Under the pieces are notes generated by a model that did no database searches, was not told where the DNA came from, and saw only the letters and a list, made by a program, of their open reading frames with translations. A stretch of DNA of 7,045 nucleotides from Thermoplasmata archaeon. GTDB taxonomy: Archaea; Thermoplasmatota; Thermoplasmata; Thermoplasmatales; Thermoplasmataceae. A program made the translations under genes and the position numbers. The stretch lies in assembly GCA_021792045.1 (NCBI GenBank), contig JAJYVJ010000085.1, forward strand, positions 1 to 7,045, given 5' to 3'. This document shows, in pieces, positions 1 through 5,931 of this stretch. Every line of letters begins with the position of its first letter. The stretch's first letter is position 1.

Positions 1-82
1 CATCAAGCCTGACTCGGGACATGCCCGGATCAGTGGAATTGGCTTCGGAAACCCTAAGAATTATGCCATCACCGTATGCCAT
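1..82 (-). CDS. vat: VAT/Cdc48-type AAA ATPase, N-terminal fragment (cut by window edge)
   Basis: Reading leftwards from an ATG at 80-82, 27 codons are visible before the window ends. They include GIILRVSEANSTDPG followed by MSRVRLD, which I recognise as nearly identical to the start of VAT, the Cdc48/p97 homologue of Thermoplasma acidophilum. VAT is a cytoplasmic hexameric ATPase that unfolds proteins and feeds them to the proteasome. The visible part belongs to the N-terminal substrate-binding domain (double-psi barrel half); the two AAA modules lie outside the window. The start is fixed because an in-frame TGA (95-97 on the plus strand) lies just upstream. No Shine-Dalgarno motif is evident, and a TATA-like element lies about 60 bases upstream. 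The gene lies 76 bases downstream of the sulfurtransferase on the same strand but probably has its own promoter. The family call rests on a short but very characteristic stretch. Confidence 0.85.
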   Translation of the reverse strand, partial: MAYGDGIILRVSEANSTDPGMSRVRLD

Positions 83-137
83 GGTACTGTATATTCAACT
101 TGGTATTTGAAAATTGCTTACTCCTTTCGTTACGTGC

Positions 138-146
138 ATAATATAC
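138..146 (-). promoter_or_regulatory. Putative TATA box for the VAT gene
   Basis: The minus strand reads GTATATTAT here, within an AAAGTATATTATGC context. A start about 26 bases downstream would fall near 116, giving a leader of about 34 bases before the VAT ATG. The element overlaps no coding sequence: it lies in the 76-base gap after the sulfurtransferase stop. It is assigned by pattern only. Confidence 0.4.
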
Positions 147-158
147 TTTCTGATCTTT

Positions 159-1040
159 TCAGAACTTAGTATCTTCGCTTGCTGTTTCAACAGGGTTGTC
201 TTGATACGAGACCCAGTCGCTCCAGCTGCCTGCGTACAATTTTGGTTTTATTCCTACAGAGTATATACCAAGAAAATTCACGCATGCGGTCACTCCTGAA
301 CCACAGTAGACAACGACATCCCTGCCTACGCCATCATATATCTTTTTAAGTTCCTTCACTGTCTTAAAGTTACCGTCAGATGAAATCGCATTTGAGTAGG
401 GTATATTTATTGCACCAGGAATATGTCCGGCTTTTTTGTCTATGGGTTCAAATTCACCACGACATCGCTCTGGCTGCCTCGAATCGACGATGACAAACTT
501 TCCAGCGAAATTCTTAATGGTCGAATGATCAATGATTATGTCATTAGACGGCACTGCTTTGAACGAACCCTCTTGTTCCTTTGGGATGACTTTTGATACA
601 GGAAAACCATGTTCTGTCCAACCTTTATAACCCCCATTCAGTATCTTCACCTTCGTGTGTCCGAAGAATGTGAGAAGCCACCACAACCTGGAAGCGCCAA
701 CGTAGTCATTGTCATAGCATATCACTGTCTTTTCTTGCGTGAGTCCTATGCTGTTCATCTTTTTCTCAAATTTTTTTACATCAGGAAGCGGATGGCGACC
801 CCCATGATTCACGACTTCTCCCGCAAGATCGTTGTCAACGCTCAGGAAAAATGCATCTGGGATATGGCTCGACATGTAACTTTGTAACCCATAATCGCGG
901 TCTGTCAGAGACCACCTGCAGTCTGCTATCAAAATTTTTGGATTGTTAAGGTTCCTTTTCAGCCAGATCGGAGAGATAAATGGATAATCCACTTTCTGCA
1001 TGCAAAAGATGTAATGATTCTTTGTTCTTAATCGTATCAT
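159..1040 (-). CDS. Two-domain thiosulfate/3-mercaptopyruvate sulfurtransferase (tandem rhodanese)
   Basis: This 293-residue protein has two rhodanese domains, about residues 20-145 (inactive) and 165-280 (catalytic). The active-site loop is CGSGVTA at 246-252, with Cys246 as the persulfide-carrying residue. The CGSGVT form of the loop is the one usual in 3-mercaptopyruvate sulfurtransferases and many archaeal or bacterial tandem rhodaneses. The N-terminal domain has Asp110 (in YDNDYVG) where the cysteine would be, as usual for this family. Other family marks are GHIPGAINIPY (205-215) and YAGSWSDW (269-276). The enzyme moves sulfane sulfur from thiosulfate or mercaptopyruvate to cyanide, thiols or protein acceptors in the cytoplasm. 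The ATG at 1040 is used because a TATA-like element predicts a transcript start about 20 bases upstream. An internal ATG at 1001 (MQKVDYPF) fits the usual family N-terminus and is a real alternative. Donor specificity cannot be read from sequence. Confidence 0.93.
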   Translation of the reverse strand: MIRLRTKNHYIFCMQKVDYPFISPIWLKRNLNNPKILIADCRWSLTDRDYGLQSYMSSHIPDAFFLSVDNDLAGEVVNHGGRHPLPDVKKFEKKMNSIGLTQEKTVICYDNDYVGASRLWWLLTFFGHTKVKILNGGYKGWTEHGFPVSKVIPKEQEGSFKAVPSNDIIIDHSTIKNFAGKFVIVDSRQPERCRGEFEPIDKKAGHIPGAINIPYSNAISSDGNFKTVKELKKIYDGVGRDVVVYCGSGVTACVNFLGIYSVGIKPKLYAGSWSDWVSYQDNPVETASEDTKF

Positions 1041-1081
1041 TTTTGGCTTTCTTCATACGTAGTCTTTATGTAGTCCACAAT

Positions 1082-1092
1082 AAGTATAATAA
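1082..1092 (-). promoter_or_regulatory. Putative TATA box for the sulfurtransferase gene
   Basis: The minus strand reads TTATTATACTT. A start about 26 bases downstream would lie near 1061, about 20 bases before the ATG at 1040. The element lies in the divergent region shared with hsp20. Pattern-based only. Confidence 0.4.
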
Positions 1093-1107
1093 CTCGAGAT
1101 TAATTTA

Positions 1108-1119
1108 GATATAATAAAT
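1108..1119 (+). promoter_or_regulatory. Putative TATA box for hsp20
   Basis: The plus strand reads GATATAATAAAT. A predicted start near 1140 gives a leader of about 50 bases, long enough to include the Shine-Dalgarno motif found before hsp20. The rhodanese and hsp20 TATA boxes are only about 15 bases apart on opposite strands, so the two promoters may interfere with each other. A weaker alternative (ACATATTT near 1164) would make hsp20 leaderless and is less consistent with the Shine-Dalgarno motif. Confidence 0.4.
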
Positions 1120-1180
1120 CCCGGCTCAAATCTGAAGGTCCGCGTTTAATTGGCGACGGAGATACATATTTGGGAGGGTA

Positions 1181-1186
1181 AGAGGT
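1181..1186 (+). promoter_or_regulatory. Shine-Dalgarno motif of hsp20
   Basis: AGAGGT ends 6 bases before the ATG at 1193, and a second purine-rich block, GGGAGGG, lies just upstream at 1172-1178. This is one of the few clear ribosome-binding sites in the window and it supports the chosen start. It suggests efficient translation, as expected for a heat-shock protein. Confidence 0.6.
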
Positions 1187-1192
1187 AAAGAT

Positions 1193-1573
1193 ATGTATAA
1201 CCCGATAAAGTATTTCACAGATGAGTTCGTGAAGAATATGCAGGAAGGTGTCAAGGAGGTAATATCGTTTACTCTGCCACCGGTTACAGTGTATGAGGAT
1301 GCGAGTGAAGTGGTGATTGAAGCTGATCTTGCTGGATTCAACAAAAAAGATATTACCGTGAAATTAGAGAAGGATAGCTTGATCATATCCGCAGAGCGTA
1401 AAGTCGAAAAGAAGGGTATAGTTCATCTTGATCAGAGACCGGACAAAGTTTTCAAGAGGATCAGGCTACCGTTCGAAGTGGAACCAAACTCAGAATACAA
1501 GGCAAAGTTTAACAATGGTGTCCTCAGTTTGAGGATTCCAGAGAAAGGTGCCCACACCATAACAATAGAATAA
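1193..1573 (+). CDS. hsp20: Small heat-shock protein, Hsp20/alpha-crystallin family
   Basis: This 126-residue protein has a short N-terminal arm (1-29), an alpha-crystallin domain (about 30-116) and a short tail. The domain opens with PPVTVYEDASEVVIEADLAG, contains the conserved GVL motif (109-111, in FNNGVLSLRIPEK) and is followed by an I-x-I motif (ITI, 123-125). In this family the tail motif docks on a neighbouring subunit to build large oligomers. Members are ATP-independent holdases that bind unfolding proteins in the cytoplasm under heat or acid stress. The length is at the small end of the archaeal range, mainly because the N-terminal arm is short. The start is supported by a Shine-Dalgarno motif. 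The gene is divergent from the sulfurtransferase and converges on the UbiB-like gene with 3 bases between stop codons. No heat-shock operator could be recognised. Confidence 0.95.
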   Translation: MYNPIKYFTDEFVKNMQEGVKEVISFTLPPVTVYEDASEVVIEADLAGFNKKDITVKLEKDSLIISAERKVEKKGIVHLDQRPDKVFKRIRLPFEVEPNSEYKAKFNNGVLSLRIPEKGAHTITIE

Positions 1574-1576
1574 TAT

Positions 1577-3142
1577 TCATTTTTTTAATATAATATAAAC
1601 AAAACCCACTATTGATAAAACTAGTGCTGCAATGGATTCTGTAGGATAACTTTTCACCGATATCGTTGCACTTACAATAACCGCAGAAAGGAAAATGGCG
1701 ACCGGTATGCGCACATCTCTCTTTTCCGCGATAATGTTTTTGCGTTCCTCGATATATTCCTTCATCAGTGGTATCAAGTCAAAACCCTTTTGTACCGAGA
1801 CCACGGCCTTACGCAGGTATTCTTTTAGCTGTTCGCTGTAGAGTTCGTTGAGAAGGCCTTCATTATACAGTATTTCTCTGAGGACCTTGATGAATTTGAA
1901 ATTCGGGTCGAGCCGTTCGCATACACCCTCCAAAATGGATGACATCCGCATGTACAGAACAAGGGACCTCGGCAGTCGGAAGGGAAATTCGAAAATTACG
2001 CCGTTTGCTATTTCCAAGAGTTCGCTTATTTCTGTCTCTTCTGGATTTCTACCCTGAAAAGACATGATCCCCATCTGTATACCTTTCCTGATTATCGCCC
2101 TGTTTGCAACTGGAGATAACGCCCCTATGGATATCAGCGAATCCATTATCTCGTCAGGATCAGAATTCAGAAGTCCATCGTACATGGAGAGCATGTCAAA
2201 TCTTGTTTTTTTATCGAGTTGTCCCACCATTCCAAAATCGTAGAGTATGAGCCTTCCATCATCGTTCACAGATATATTCCCGGGGTGAGGATCGGCATGG
2301 AATATCTCATCGCGAAGCAGCATCCGCATGAAGACAAGATCTACCTTCCACGCGAGAGACTTCAAGTCAAATCCCTTCTCCTTCAAAGAATCGATGTCTG
2401 TTATCTTGGTTCCTGGTATATATTCCATGACCATGACTTCTTTTCCGCTAAGTTCATCCAGCACGTTAGGAATTATGACGCCCTCCCTCTCCATAATATT
2501 TTTTCTGATCCTCTTAAGGTTTGCTGCTTCCTTTGTATAGTCTATTTCGTCATAGATTCTTGCGCTGAAGTCACGAACAACGTTATCAACACTGACATAA
2601 ATGAAATTGTCTACTCTCCCTCTTAGAAGCCTAAGTGTTCTGGAAAGGATAAGAAGATCTCTCTGTACTACAAACGATATATTTGGCCTGTTGACCTTAA
2701 TGGCAACTCGTTTTCCATCATATTCCGCAAGGTATACCTGGCCAAGTGAGGCTGCAGACACGGGAACTGGATCAAAGTTTTGAAATGTCTTGTCAATGTT
2801 TCCCAGATTACGTTCAATTATCGGCTTAACCTGATCAAATGGAGCAGGCGGTACTTCATCCTGAAGTTTCTCAAACGACCTCAGGTATTCTCTGGGAAGA
2901 AGATCAGGCCTTGCTGATAATACCTGCCCGAGTTTTATAAAGGTTGGGCCAAGCTTCACGAATGCAGCCAAGGCTTTTTCCCCATTTTTTTCCCTTTTGT
3001 CACTCCATGGATTTTCATTATCCATGTCTCTTTTTGCCGTTTCCCTATCTTTAAGGTATCTTCTGAAAACAGGAAAGAGGGTAAAAATTAGCTTAACTTC
3101 CTGCCAACGCAACCCTCTTTTCAGCTCTTTATCGTTATTCAT
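1577..3142 (-). CDS. UbiB/AarF/ABC1-family atypical protein kinase-like ATPase, membrane anchored
   Basis: This is a 521-residue protein from the ATG at 3142; a GTG at 3181 would add 13 residues but overlap the upstream glycosyltransferase by 23 bases. From the ATG, the family marks are the KxGQ signature (KLGQ, 70-73), the alanine-rich loop AASLGQV (130-136) that replaces the usual glycine-rich loop, the ATP-binding lysine in VAIKV (Lys149), the HADPHPGN catalytic loop (282-289) and DFG (302-304). Two hydrophobic segments at about 478-495 and 502-519 anchor the C-terminus in the membrane, as in bacterial UbiB and the mitochondrial ADCK proteins. Members support ubiquinone or other isoprenoid-quinone synthesis, probably as ATPases rather than protein kinases. 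In a Thermoplasmatales cell, a menaquinone or thermoplasmaquinone role is plausible but inferred. It is the last gene of the apparent zinc-protein/glycosyltransferase/UbiB operon, starting 16 bases after the previous stop. All key catalytic residues are present. Confidence 0.93.
   Translation of the reverse strand: MNNDKELKRGLRWQEVKLIFTLFPVFRRYLKDRETAKRDMDNENPWSDKREKNGEKALAAFVKLGPTFIKLGQVLSARPDLLPREYLRSFEKLQDEVPPAPFDQVKPIIERNLGNIDKTFQNFDPVPVSAASLGQVYLAEYDGKRVAIKVNRPNISFVVQRDLLILSRTLRLLRGRVDNFIYVSVDNVVRDFSARIYDEIDYTKEAANLKRIRKNIMEREGVIIPNVLDELSGKEVMVMEYIPGTKITDIDSLKEKGFDLKSLAWKVDLVFMRMLLRDEIFHADPHPGNISVNDDGRLILYDFGMVGQLDKKTRFDMLSMYDGLLNSDPDEIMDSLISIGALSPVANRAIIRKGIQMGIMSFQGRNPEETEISELLEIANGVIFEFPFRLPRSLVLYMRMSSILEGVCERLDPNFKFIKVLREILYNEGLLNELYSEQLKEYLRKAVVSVQKGFDLIPLMKEYIEERKNIIAEKRDVRIPVAIFLSAVIVSATISVKSYPTESIAALVLSIVGFVYIILKK
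1580..1586 (+). terminator. Candidate oligo-T terminator of hsp20, inside the end of the UbiB-like gene
   Basis: A run of seven T residues on the plus strand begins 6 bases after the hsp20 stop codon. Archaeal transcription commonly ends at such runs. On the other strand the same bases encode the final two lysine codons of the UbiB-like protein, so the terminator would overlap a coding region. No stem-loop is needed or seen. Confidence 0.4.
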
Positions 3143-3158
3143 GAAATTGCTTCCAGAT

Positions 3159-3953
3159 TTACATTTTTTGGCGCTTTCCACCCATCAGTCCCGAGTAAAT
3201 GTATCCTACTGATGCGGAGGAAAGTCTTACGATATTATAAAAGCTATAATTATGTATTCCCCTCTCTTTTTTAATATCATTCCAGACGGACTTATGTTTC
3301 TTTTTTAACTGATAGCGGCCATAGCCGTTCCAGAAAGCCTGTTTTGCAAAACTTCCAAGACTTTCACGTACCTTGTTGTACACAACGCATTTTTTGCAAT
3401 AAGAGTGCATGGCTCCGTTTTGAATTGCCCTAATATTCAAGTCGATATCCTCTGCTGTAACAAAGTCTTCGTCAAATCCATTAATCCTCGAAAACATTTT
3501 CTTCGTTATTCCAAGGTTTGCTGAGGGCGACGTAACTTCAAAGCCTTTGTAATATAATTTCACCCGATCCAAGAAGAATGCCTTTTTTCCCTTCGGTATA
3601 ACTTCCCCGGCAATCAGATCATTGCCAGCTTCGAACAAGGTATAGTATTGTCCGAGAGTAGCTTGATCCCATTCCGTGTCTCCATCAGTGAAAACAATAT
3701 ATGGGAATTTTGACGCTCCTACGCCTATATTCCTTCCCTGACCTCTGGTACACTGTTTCCTTATGTATTCCAAGTCAAGCTTCTCGGAATATGTTTTGAT
3801 CACGCTTTCCGTATTGTCATTGCTCATGGAATCAACAATCAAAACCTCAAAAGGGAGTCCTTGTTTTGAGAGTGTTTCAAGCAACAATCCTAAATTATTC
3901 CCTTCGTTCTTAACAGTAATGACTATTGAAATTCCTGGGATATCTAACGCCAT
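3159..3953 (-). CDS. Family 2 glycosyltransferase (GT-A fold)
   Basis: This 264-residue protein has the ordered motifs of a GT2 enzyme. SIVITVKNEGNNL (9-21) starts the nucleotide-binding fold. DSMSNDNT (41-48) is the D-x-x-S-x-D-x-T loop. RGQGRNIGVGAS (70-81) follows, and FTDGD (88-92) carries the metal-binding DxD. SANLGITKKMFSRINGFDE (144-162) and AEDIDLNIR (167-175) form the acceptor side, with the likely catalytic Glu168/Asp169. WNGYGR (208-213) is also typical of this group. There are no clear membrane helices, so it is probably cytoplasmic or peripheral, transferring a nucleotide sugar to a lipid, polyisoprenol or polysaccharide acceptor; donor and acceptor cannot be told from sequence. 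The ATG lies 5 bases after the stop of the small zinc-binding protein, implying translational coupling, and the stop is 16 bases before the UbiB-like ATG. This layout suggests a shared membrane-related role, which is inference. Confidence 0.92.
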   Translation of the reverse strand: MALDIPGISIVITVKNEGNNLGLLLETLSKQGLPFEVLIVDSMSNDNTESVIKTYSEKLDLEYIRKQCTRGQGRNIGVGASKFPYIVFTDGDTEWDQATLGQYYTLFEAGNDLIAGEVIPKGKKAFFLDRVKLYYKGFEVTSPSANLGITKKMFSRINGFDEDFVTAEDIDLNIRAIQNGAMHSYCKKCVVYNKVRESLGSFAKQAFWNGYGRYQLKKKHKSVWNDIKKERGIHNYSFYNIVRLSSASVGYIYSGLMGGKRQKM

Positions 3954-3958
3954 GCCAA

Positions 3959-4150
3959 TTAAACCCAGTCCATCCTGTCCAATTCTCTATCCTTCTTTGT
4001 CGCTTTTTTGTACTGTTTATAATGTTCCTTGCACAGGTGTACCTTTGTTTTTTTATCGTCAAAAGAAAAAACTTTCCTTGCGTATTCAGCAGAAACAGTC
4101 TTGAAACTCTCGTTTTTGCAGCCATAAACTTCACACATTTTTACAGACAT
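3959..4150 (-). CDS. Small putative zinc-binding protein (63 aa)
   Basis: This 63-residue basic protein contains four likely metal ligands: Cys6 and Cys11 (MCEVYGCKNES), then Cys40 and His43 (HLCKEHYKQYKK). The pattern is C-x4-C, 28 residues, C-x2-H, like a small treble-clef or zinc-ribbon domain. The C-terminal third is rich in lysine and aspartate. The reading frame stays open upstream to an ATG at 4270. The ATG at 4150 is preferred because a TATA box (4187-4200) and palindrome (4173-4184) lie inside the longer frame, a purine-rich AGGGGA lies 5 bases before this ATG, and the extra 40 residues look unlike a domain. It is the first gene of an apparent operon with the glycosyltransferase and the UbiB-like protein. 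Possible roles are DNA or RNA binding, or an accessory subunit. I do not recognise a named family. Confidence 0.75.
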   Translation of the reverse strand: MSVKMCEVYGCKNESFKTVSAEYARKVFSFDDKKTKVHLCKEHYKQYKKATKKDRELDRMDWV

Positions 4151-4172
4151 TGATTTCCCCTTTTCGTAAGGA

Positions 4173-4184
4173 TTTAACGTTAAA
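4173..4184. promoter_or_regulatory. Perfect 12-bp palindrome TTTAACGTTAAA before the zinc-protein operon
   Basis: The palindrome lies between the TATA box (4187-4200) and the predicted transcript start near 4166 on the minus strand. A bound protein there would block the polymerase, so it is a candidate operator for the three-gene operon. Its sequence differs from the GATTAATC pair further right. A chance occurrence is possible. Confidence 0.35.
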
Positions 4185-4186
4185 CA

Positions 4187-4200
4187 GTATAAATAAGTAT
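4187..4200 (-). promoter_or_regulatory. Putative TATA box of the zinc-protein/glycosyltransferase/UbiB operon
   Basis: The minus strand reads ATACTTATTTATAC, a good archaeal TATA-like element. A start about 26 bases downstream falls near 4166, giving a leader of about 16 bases to the ATG at 4150. The gaps between the three downstream genes are too short to hold promoters, so this probably drives all three. Confidence 0.55.
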
Positions 4201-4273
4201 TTCTGCATTGATCTTTACACTGAAACTCTGCATTATTGCACCAAAATACCCTTATGAATCGAGAAAGCAATTG

Positions 4274-5431
4274 TCAGTACTGAGCTTCTAATAAATTATA
4301 AAGCGCCACTGGAAAGCCACGATCATTCTTCTGATCGAACTTTGGCTGTACTAGGCCTTTCCGTATTTCCCTTCCCTGTTTCATCATCTCTTCATGAGAA
4401 AGGGGAATAATATGTTCGCTATCATCCGAATATTTGAATCCATGGTACTGAACAAAGGGTGAAAGATAGACAATATCACCTGTGTCCAAATTAAGGCCTT
4501 TAATTACATCACCAGTATCTCTTATGTGCTCATCATATAAATTGCGGCCACCAATCCCAAGCATAACTATTATTCCGACAGAAATCTTTGATTCTTTCAG
4601 CCTGTGTACGTAATCTCGGAATACATTGAGATCCATGGGTTTGTTGATCAACTTTAAAATTTTTTGAGATCCAGACTCCAATCCTATGTATACTCTCTTC
4701 AGACCACGATTCCTGAGTTCCTGCAGTTCTTTCACTGTTTTGGGTCCGTGACCCGTAAACGGTTCCGAAAAAGAATATATTGGAAGTCTAAAATGGTTGT
4801 TCAAGAGTTCGATTGCAGAAAGCAATAGTTCCTGTGGAAGAGACATAGCGTTTGCCTCACCAATGAATATCGATCTTCTAGATTCTATTCCCATGCCAAA
4901 GAACTTCTCTAGGTCTACAATCTGCTTAGTTATATCTTCCAGGCTGAGCGCGCTAAATTTTCTGTCCCTGTATAATTCGCAGAAATTGCATCTGTTCCAC
5001 TTGCATCCTCTTTCAAGTATAACGTACAATGTAAAATATTGATCTGGTGGAACAATGGGAACCGAACCTGAGTATATACTAATTAAATTTTCCGCGTCCA
5101 GCTGCAAGCTTCGCCAATTCATTGATCCAATTTTTGAAAGAAAAGGTGCGATATCATCCTCCTTAATTGAAGGCATAATATCCTTTATTTCATAATACGC
5201 TTGGTCAACAATGTTTTGTGCTTCGTTCTCGGCGACTTCTTCAGAAATTCTCTCTCCGGATACTACTCTTGAAAAAATAAGGTGATTCTGCAACGTTCTT
5301 CTGTACGTCCTACCCCCGTTTATATAATTTAAGAGTCTCCCTTCCAGGTCGAAAGAATAGACATACTTTCTGCCGTACTCAATACTTATGATTCCATTCG
5401 CATTCTTGGAATGTATCTCAGCTTGCTGCAT
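4274..5431 (-). CDS. Radical SAM superfamily protein with CX4CX2C cluster motif
   Basis: This 385-residue protein has a TIM-barrel radical SAM core from about residue 132. The cluster ligands are Cys143, Cys148 and Cys151 in RGCKWNRCNFCELYRDRKF. The spacing is CX4CX2C rather than the classic CX3CX2C. Other core marks are GEANAMSLP (191-199), at the position of the usual G-x-E/D strand, and YIGLESGSQKIL (248-259), which contacts SAM ribose. The enzyme would bind one [4Fe-4S] cluster and cleave SAM to a 5'-deoxyadenosyl radical; the substrate is unknown. From memory, similar GCxxNxCxFC motifs followed by MYRD or LYRD occur in a loosely described set of 'radical SAM' or 'Fe-S oxidoreductase' proteins. 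About 130 residues precede the core without a domain I can name. The 28 residues after 357 are short, so no extra cluster domain is evident. The gene has its own TATA-like element and a GATTAATC palindrome upstream. The gene upstream on the same strand ends 69 bases before it. Confidence 0.92.
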   Translation of the reverse strand: MQQAEIHSKNANGIISIEYGRKYVYSFDLEGRLLNYINGGRTYRRTLQNHLIFSRVVSGERISEEVAENEAQNIVDQAYYEIKDIMPSIKEDDIAPFLSKIGSMNWRSLQLDAENLISIYSGSVPIVPPDQYFTLYVILERGCKWNRCNFCELYRDRKFSALSLEDITKQIVDLEKFFGMGIESRRSIFIGEANAMSLPQELLLSAIELLNNHFRLPIYSFSEPFTGHGPKTVKELQELRNRGLKRVYIGLESGSQKILKLINKPMDLNVFRDYVHRLKESKISVGIIVMLGIGGRNLYDEHIRDTGDVIKGLNLDTGDIVYLSPFVQYHGFKYSDDSEHIIPLSHEEMMKQGREIRKGLVQPKFDQKNDRGFPVALYNLLEAQY

Positions 5432-5444
5432 AACTTATCAAATT

Positions 5445-5456
5445 AGGATTAATCCT
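5445..5456. promoter_or_regulatory. Perfect 12-bp palindrome AGGATTAATCCT at the radical SAM promoter
   Basis: The palindrome lies 13 bases upstream of the radical SAM ATG, just after the transcript start predicted from the TATA-like element at 5479-5488. It shares the core GATTAATC with the palindrome before the neighbouring 136-residue gene. A repressor or other dimeric regulator could bind here. Confidence 0.5.
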
Positions 5457-5478
5457 GCTATCTTTGTCATGGTCTTCT

Positions 5479-5488
5479 GGTAAATATG
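5479..5488 (-). promoter_or_regulatory. Putative TATA-like element of the radical SAM gene
   Basis: The minus strand reads CATATTTACC in the 69-base gap after the 136-residue gene. The predicted start near 5458 gives a leader of about 27 bases. The match is moderate, so read-through from the upstream gene may also contribute. Confidence 0.35.
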
Positions 5489-5500
5489 GTTGGTCCGAAT

Positions 5501-5911
5501 TCACTCGAAGAATTTCGGAATCTCTGAAATATCTTCTATAGGTTTGGCCGAAATATAGAGCCCATCTCTTACTCTTTGGTCGAGGATCTTCCTGGACAGC
5601 TGCGCTTCCTGGCTTAATGTCAGAATTCGTGCGACCTTGTGCTCTGGTGTATTTACTAAATAGCCAATAATCTCCCCTTTACTGAGGAGATTTGCAATTG
5701 TAGCCTTTGTTCCAATTTGAAAATTACTAGTTCCTTTCAAGAAATAAGGTCCATCGGCTCCCTTCAGTAGATCAGTGAGTATTTCACTTCTCTGTTCAAG
5801 CTCGTTTAAAAGCAGCTCCCACTCTTTTCTAGAGAACCTTTCGCTACTCTTACCAAGAATGTCATCGAAATATCTCTCTAACAGACTGTTCAAAACATTG
5901 TCCTTGTACAT
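5501..5911 (-). CDS. Hypothetical protein, 136 aa, unrecognised
   Basis: I do not recognise this family. The protein is soluble and charged, with no signal peptide, membrane helix or cysteine. Residues 3-52 look strongly helical (LLERYFDDI, then ERFSRKEWELLLNELEQRSEILTDLL). A glycine-containing middle (51-68) follows, then a second part (68-118) of alternating helix and strand. The stretch 68-85 (TKATIANLLSKGEIIGYLV) could conceivably form a helix-turn-helix, but this is weak. The ATG at 5911 has no Shine-Dalgarno motif, though a good TATA box predicts a transcript start about 29 bases upstream. The gene lies upstream of the radical SAM gene on the same strand, and both have a GATTAATC palindrome at their promoter, suggesting shared regulation. 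It is divergent from a ribbon-helix-helix gene. The real-gene call rests on its length in a compact genome, a clear promoter and protein-like composition. Confidence 0.75.
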   Translation of the reverse strand: MYKDNVLNSLLERYFDDILGKSSERFSRKEWELLLNELEQRSEILTDLLKGADGPYFLKGTSNFQIGTKATIANLLSKGEIIGYLVNTPEHKVARILTLSQEAQLSRKILDQRVRDGLYISAKPIEDISEIPKFFE

Positions 5912-5931
5912 ATTTGATGATTAGAAAAAGT

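Noticed and set aside
609..887. 92-residue open frame on the plus strand
   Set aside because: It lies opposite the sulfurtransferase and has shadow-like composition with no recognisable motif.
1097..1107. GAGATTAATTT as a third GATTAATC-type operator
   Set aside because: Only seven of the eight core bases match and the outer pairs are not symmetric, so it is likely chance in AT-rich DNA.
2219..2626. 135-residue open frame on the plus strand
   Set aside because: It lies opposite the conserved kinase core of the UbiB-like gene, including the HADPHPGN and DFG motifs, and resembles no protein family.
3143..3181. GTG start adding 13 residues to the UbiB-like protein
   Set aside because: It overlaps the upstream gene by 23 bases, and an ATG with normal operon spacing is available at 3142. 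It cannot be fully excluded.
3910..4153. Short open frames on both strands around the zinc-protein/glycosyltransferase junction
   Set aside because: They overlap the C4C...C2H protein in other frames and lack any motif of their own.
4151..4270. 40-residue N-terminal extension of the zinc-binding protein, from an ATG at 4270
   Set aside because: A good TATA box and a palindrome lie inside it, the residues look random, and a purine-rich motif precedes the shorter start at 4150.
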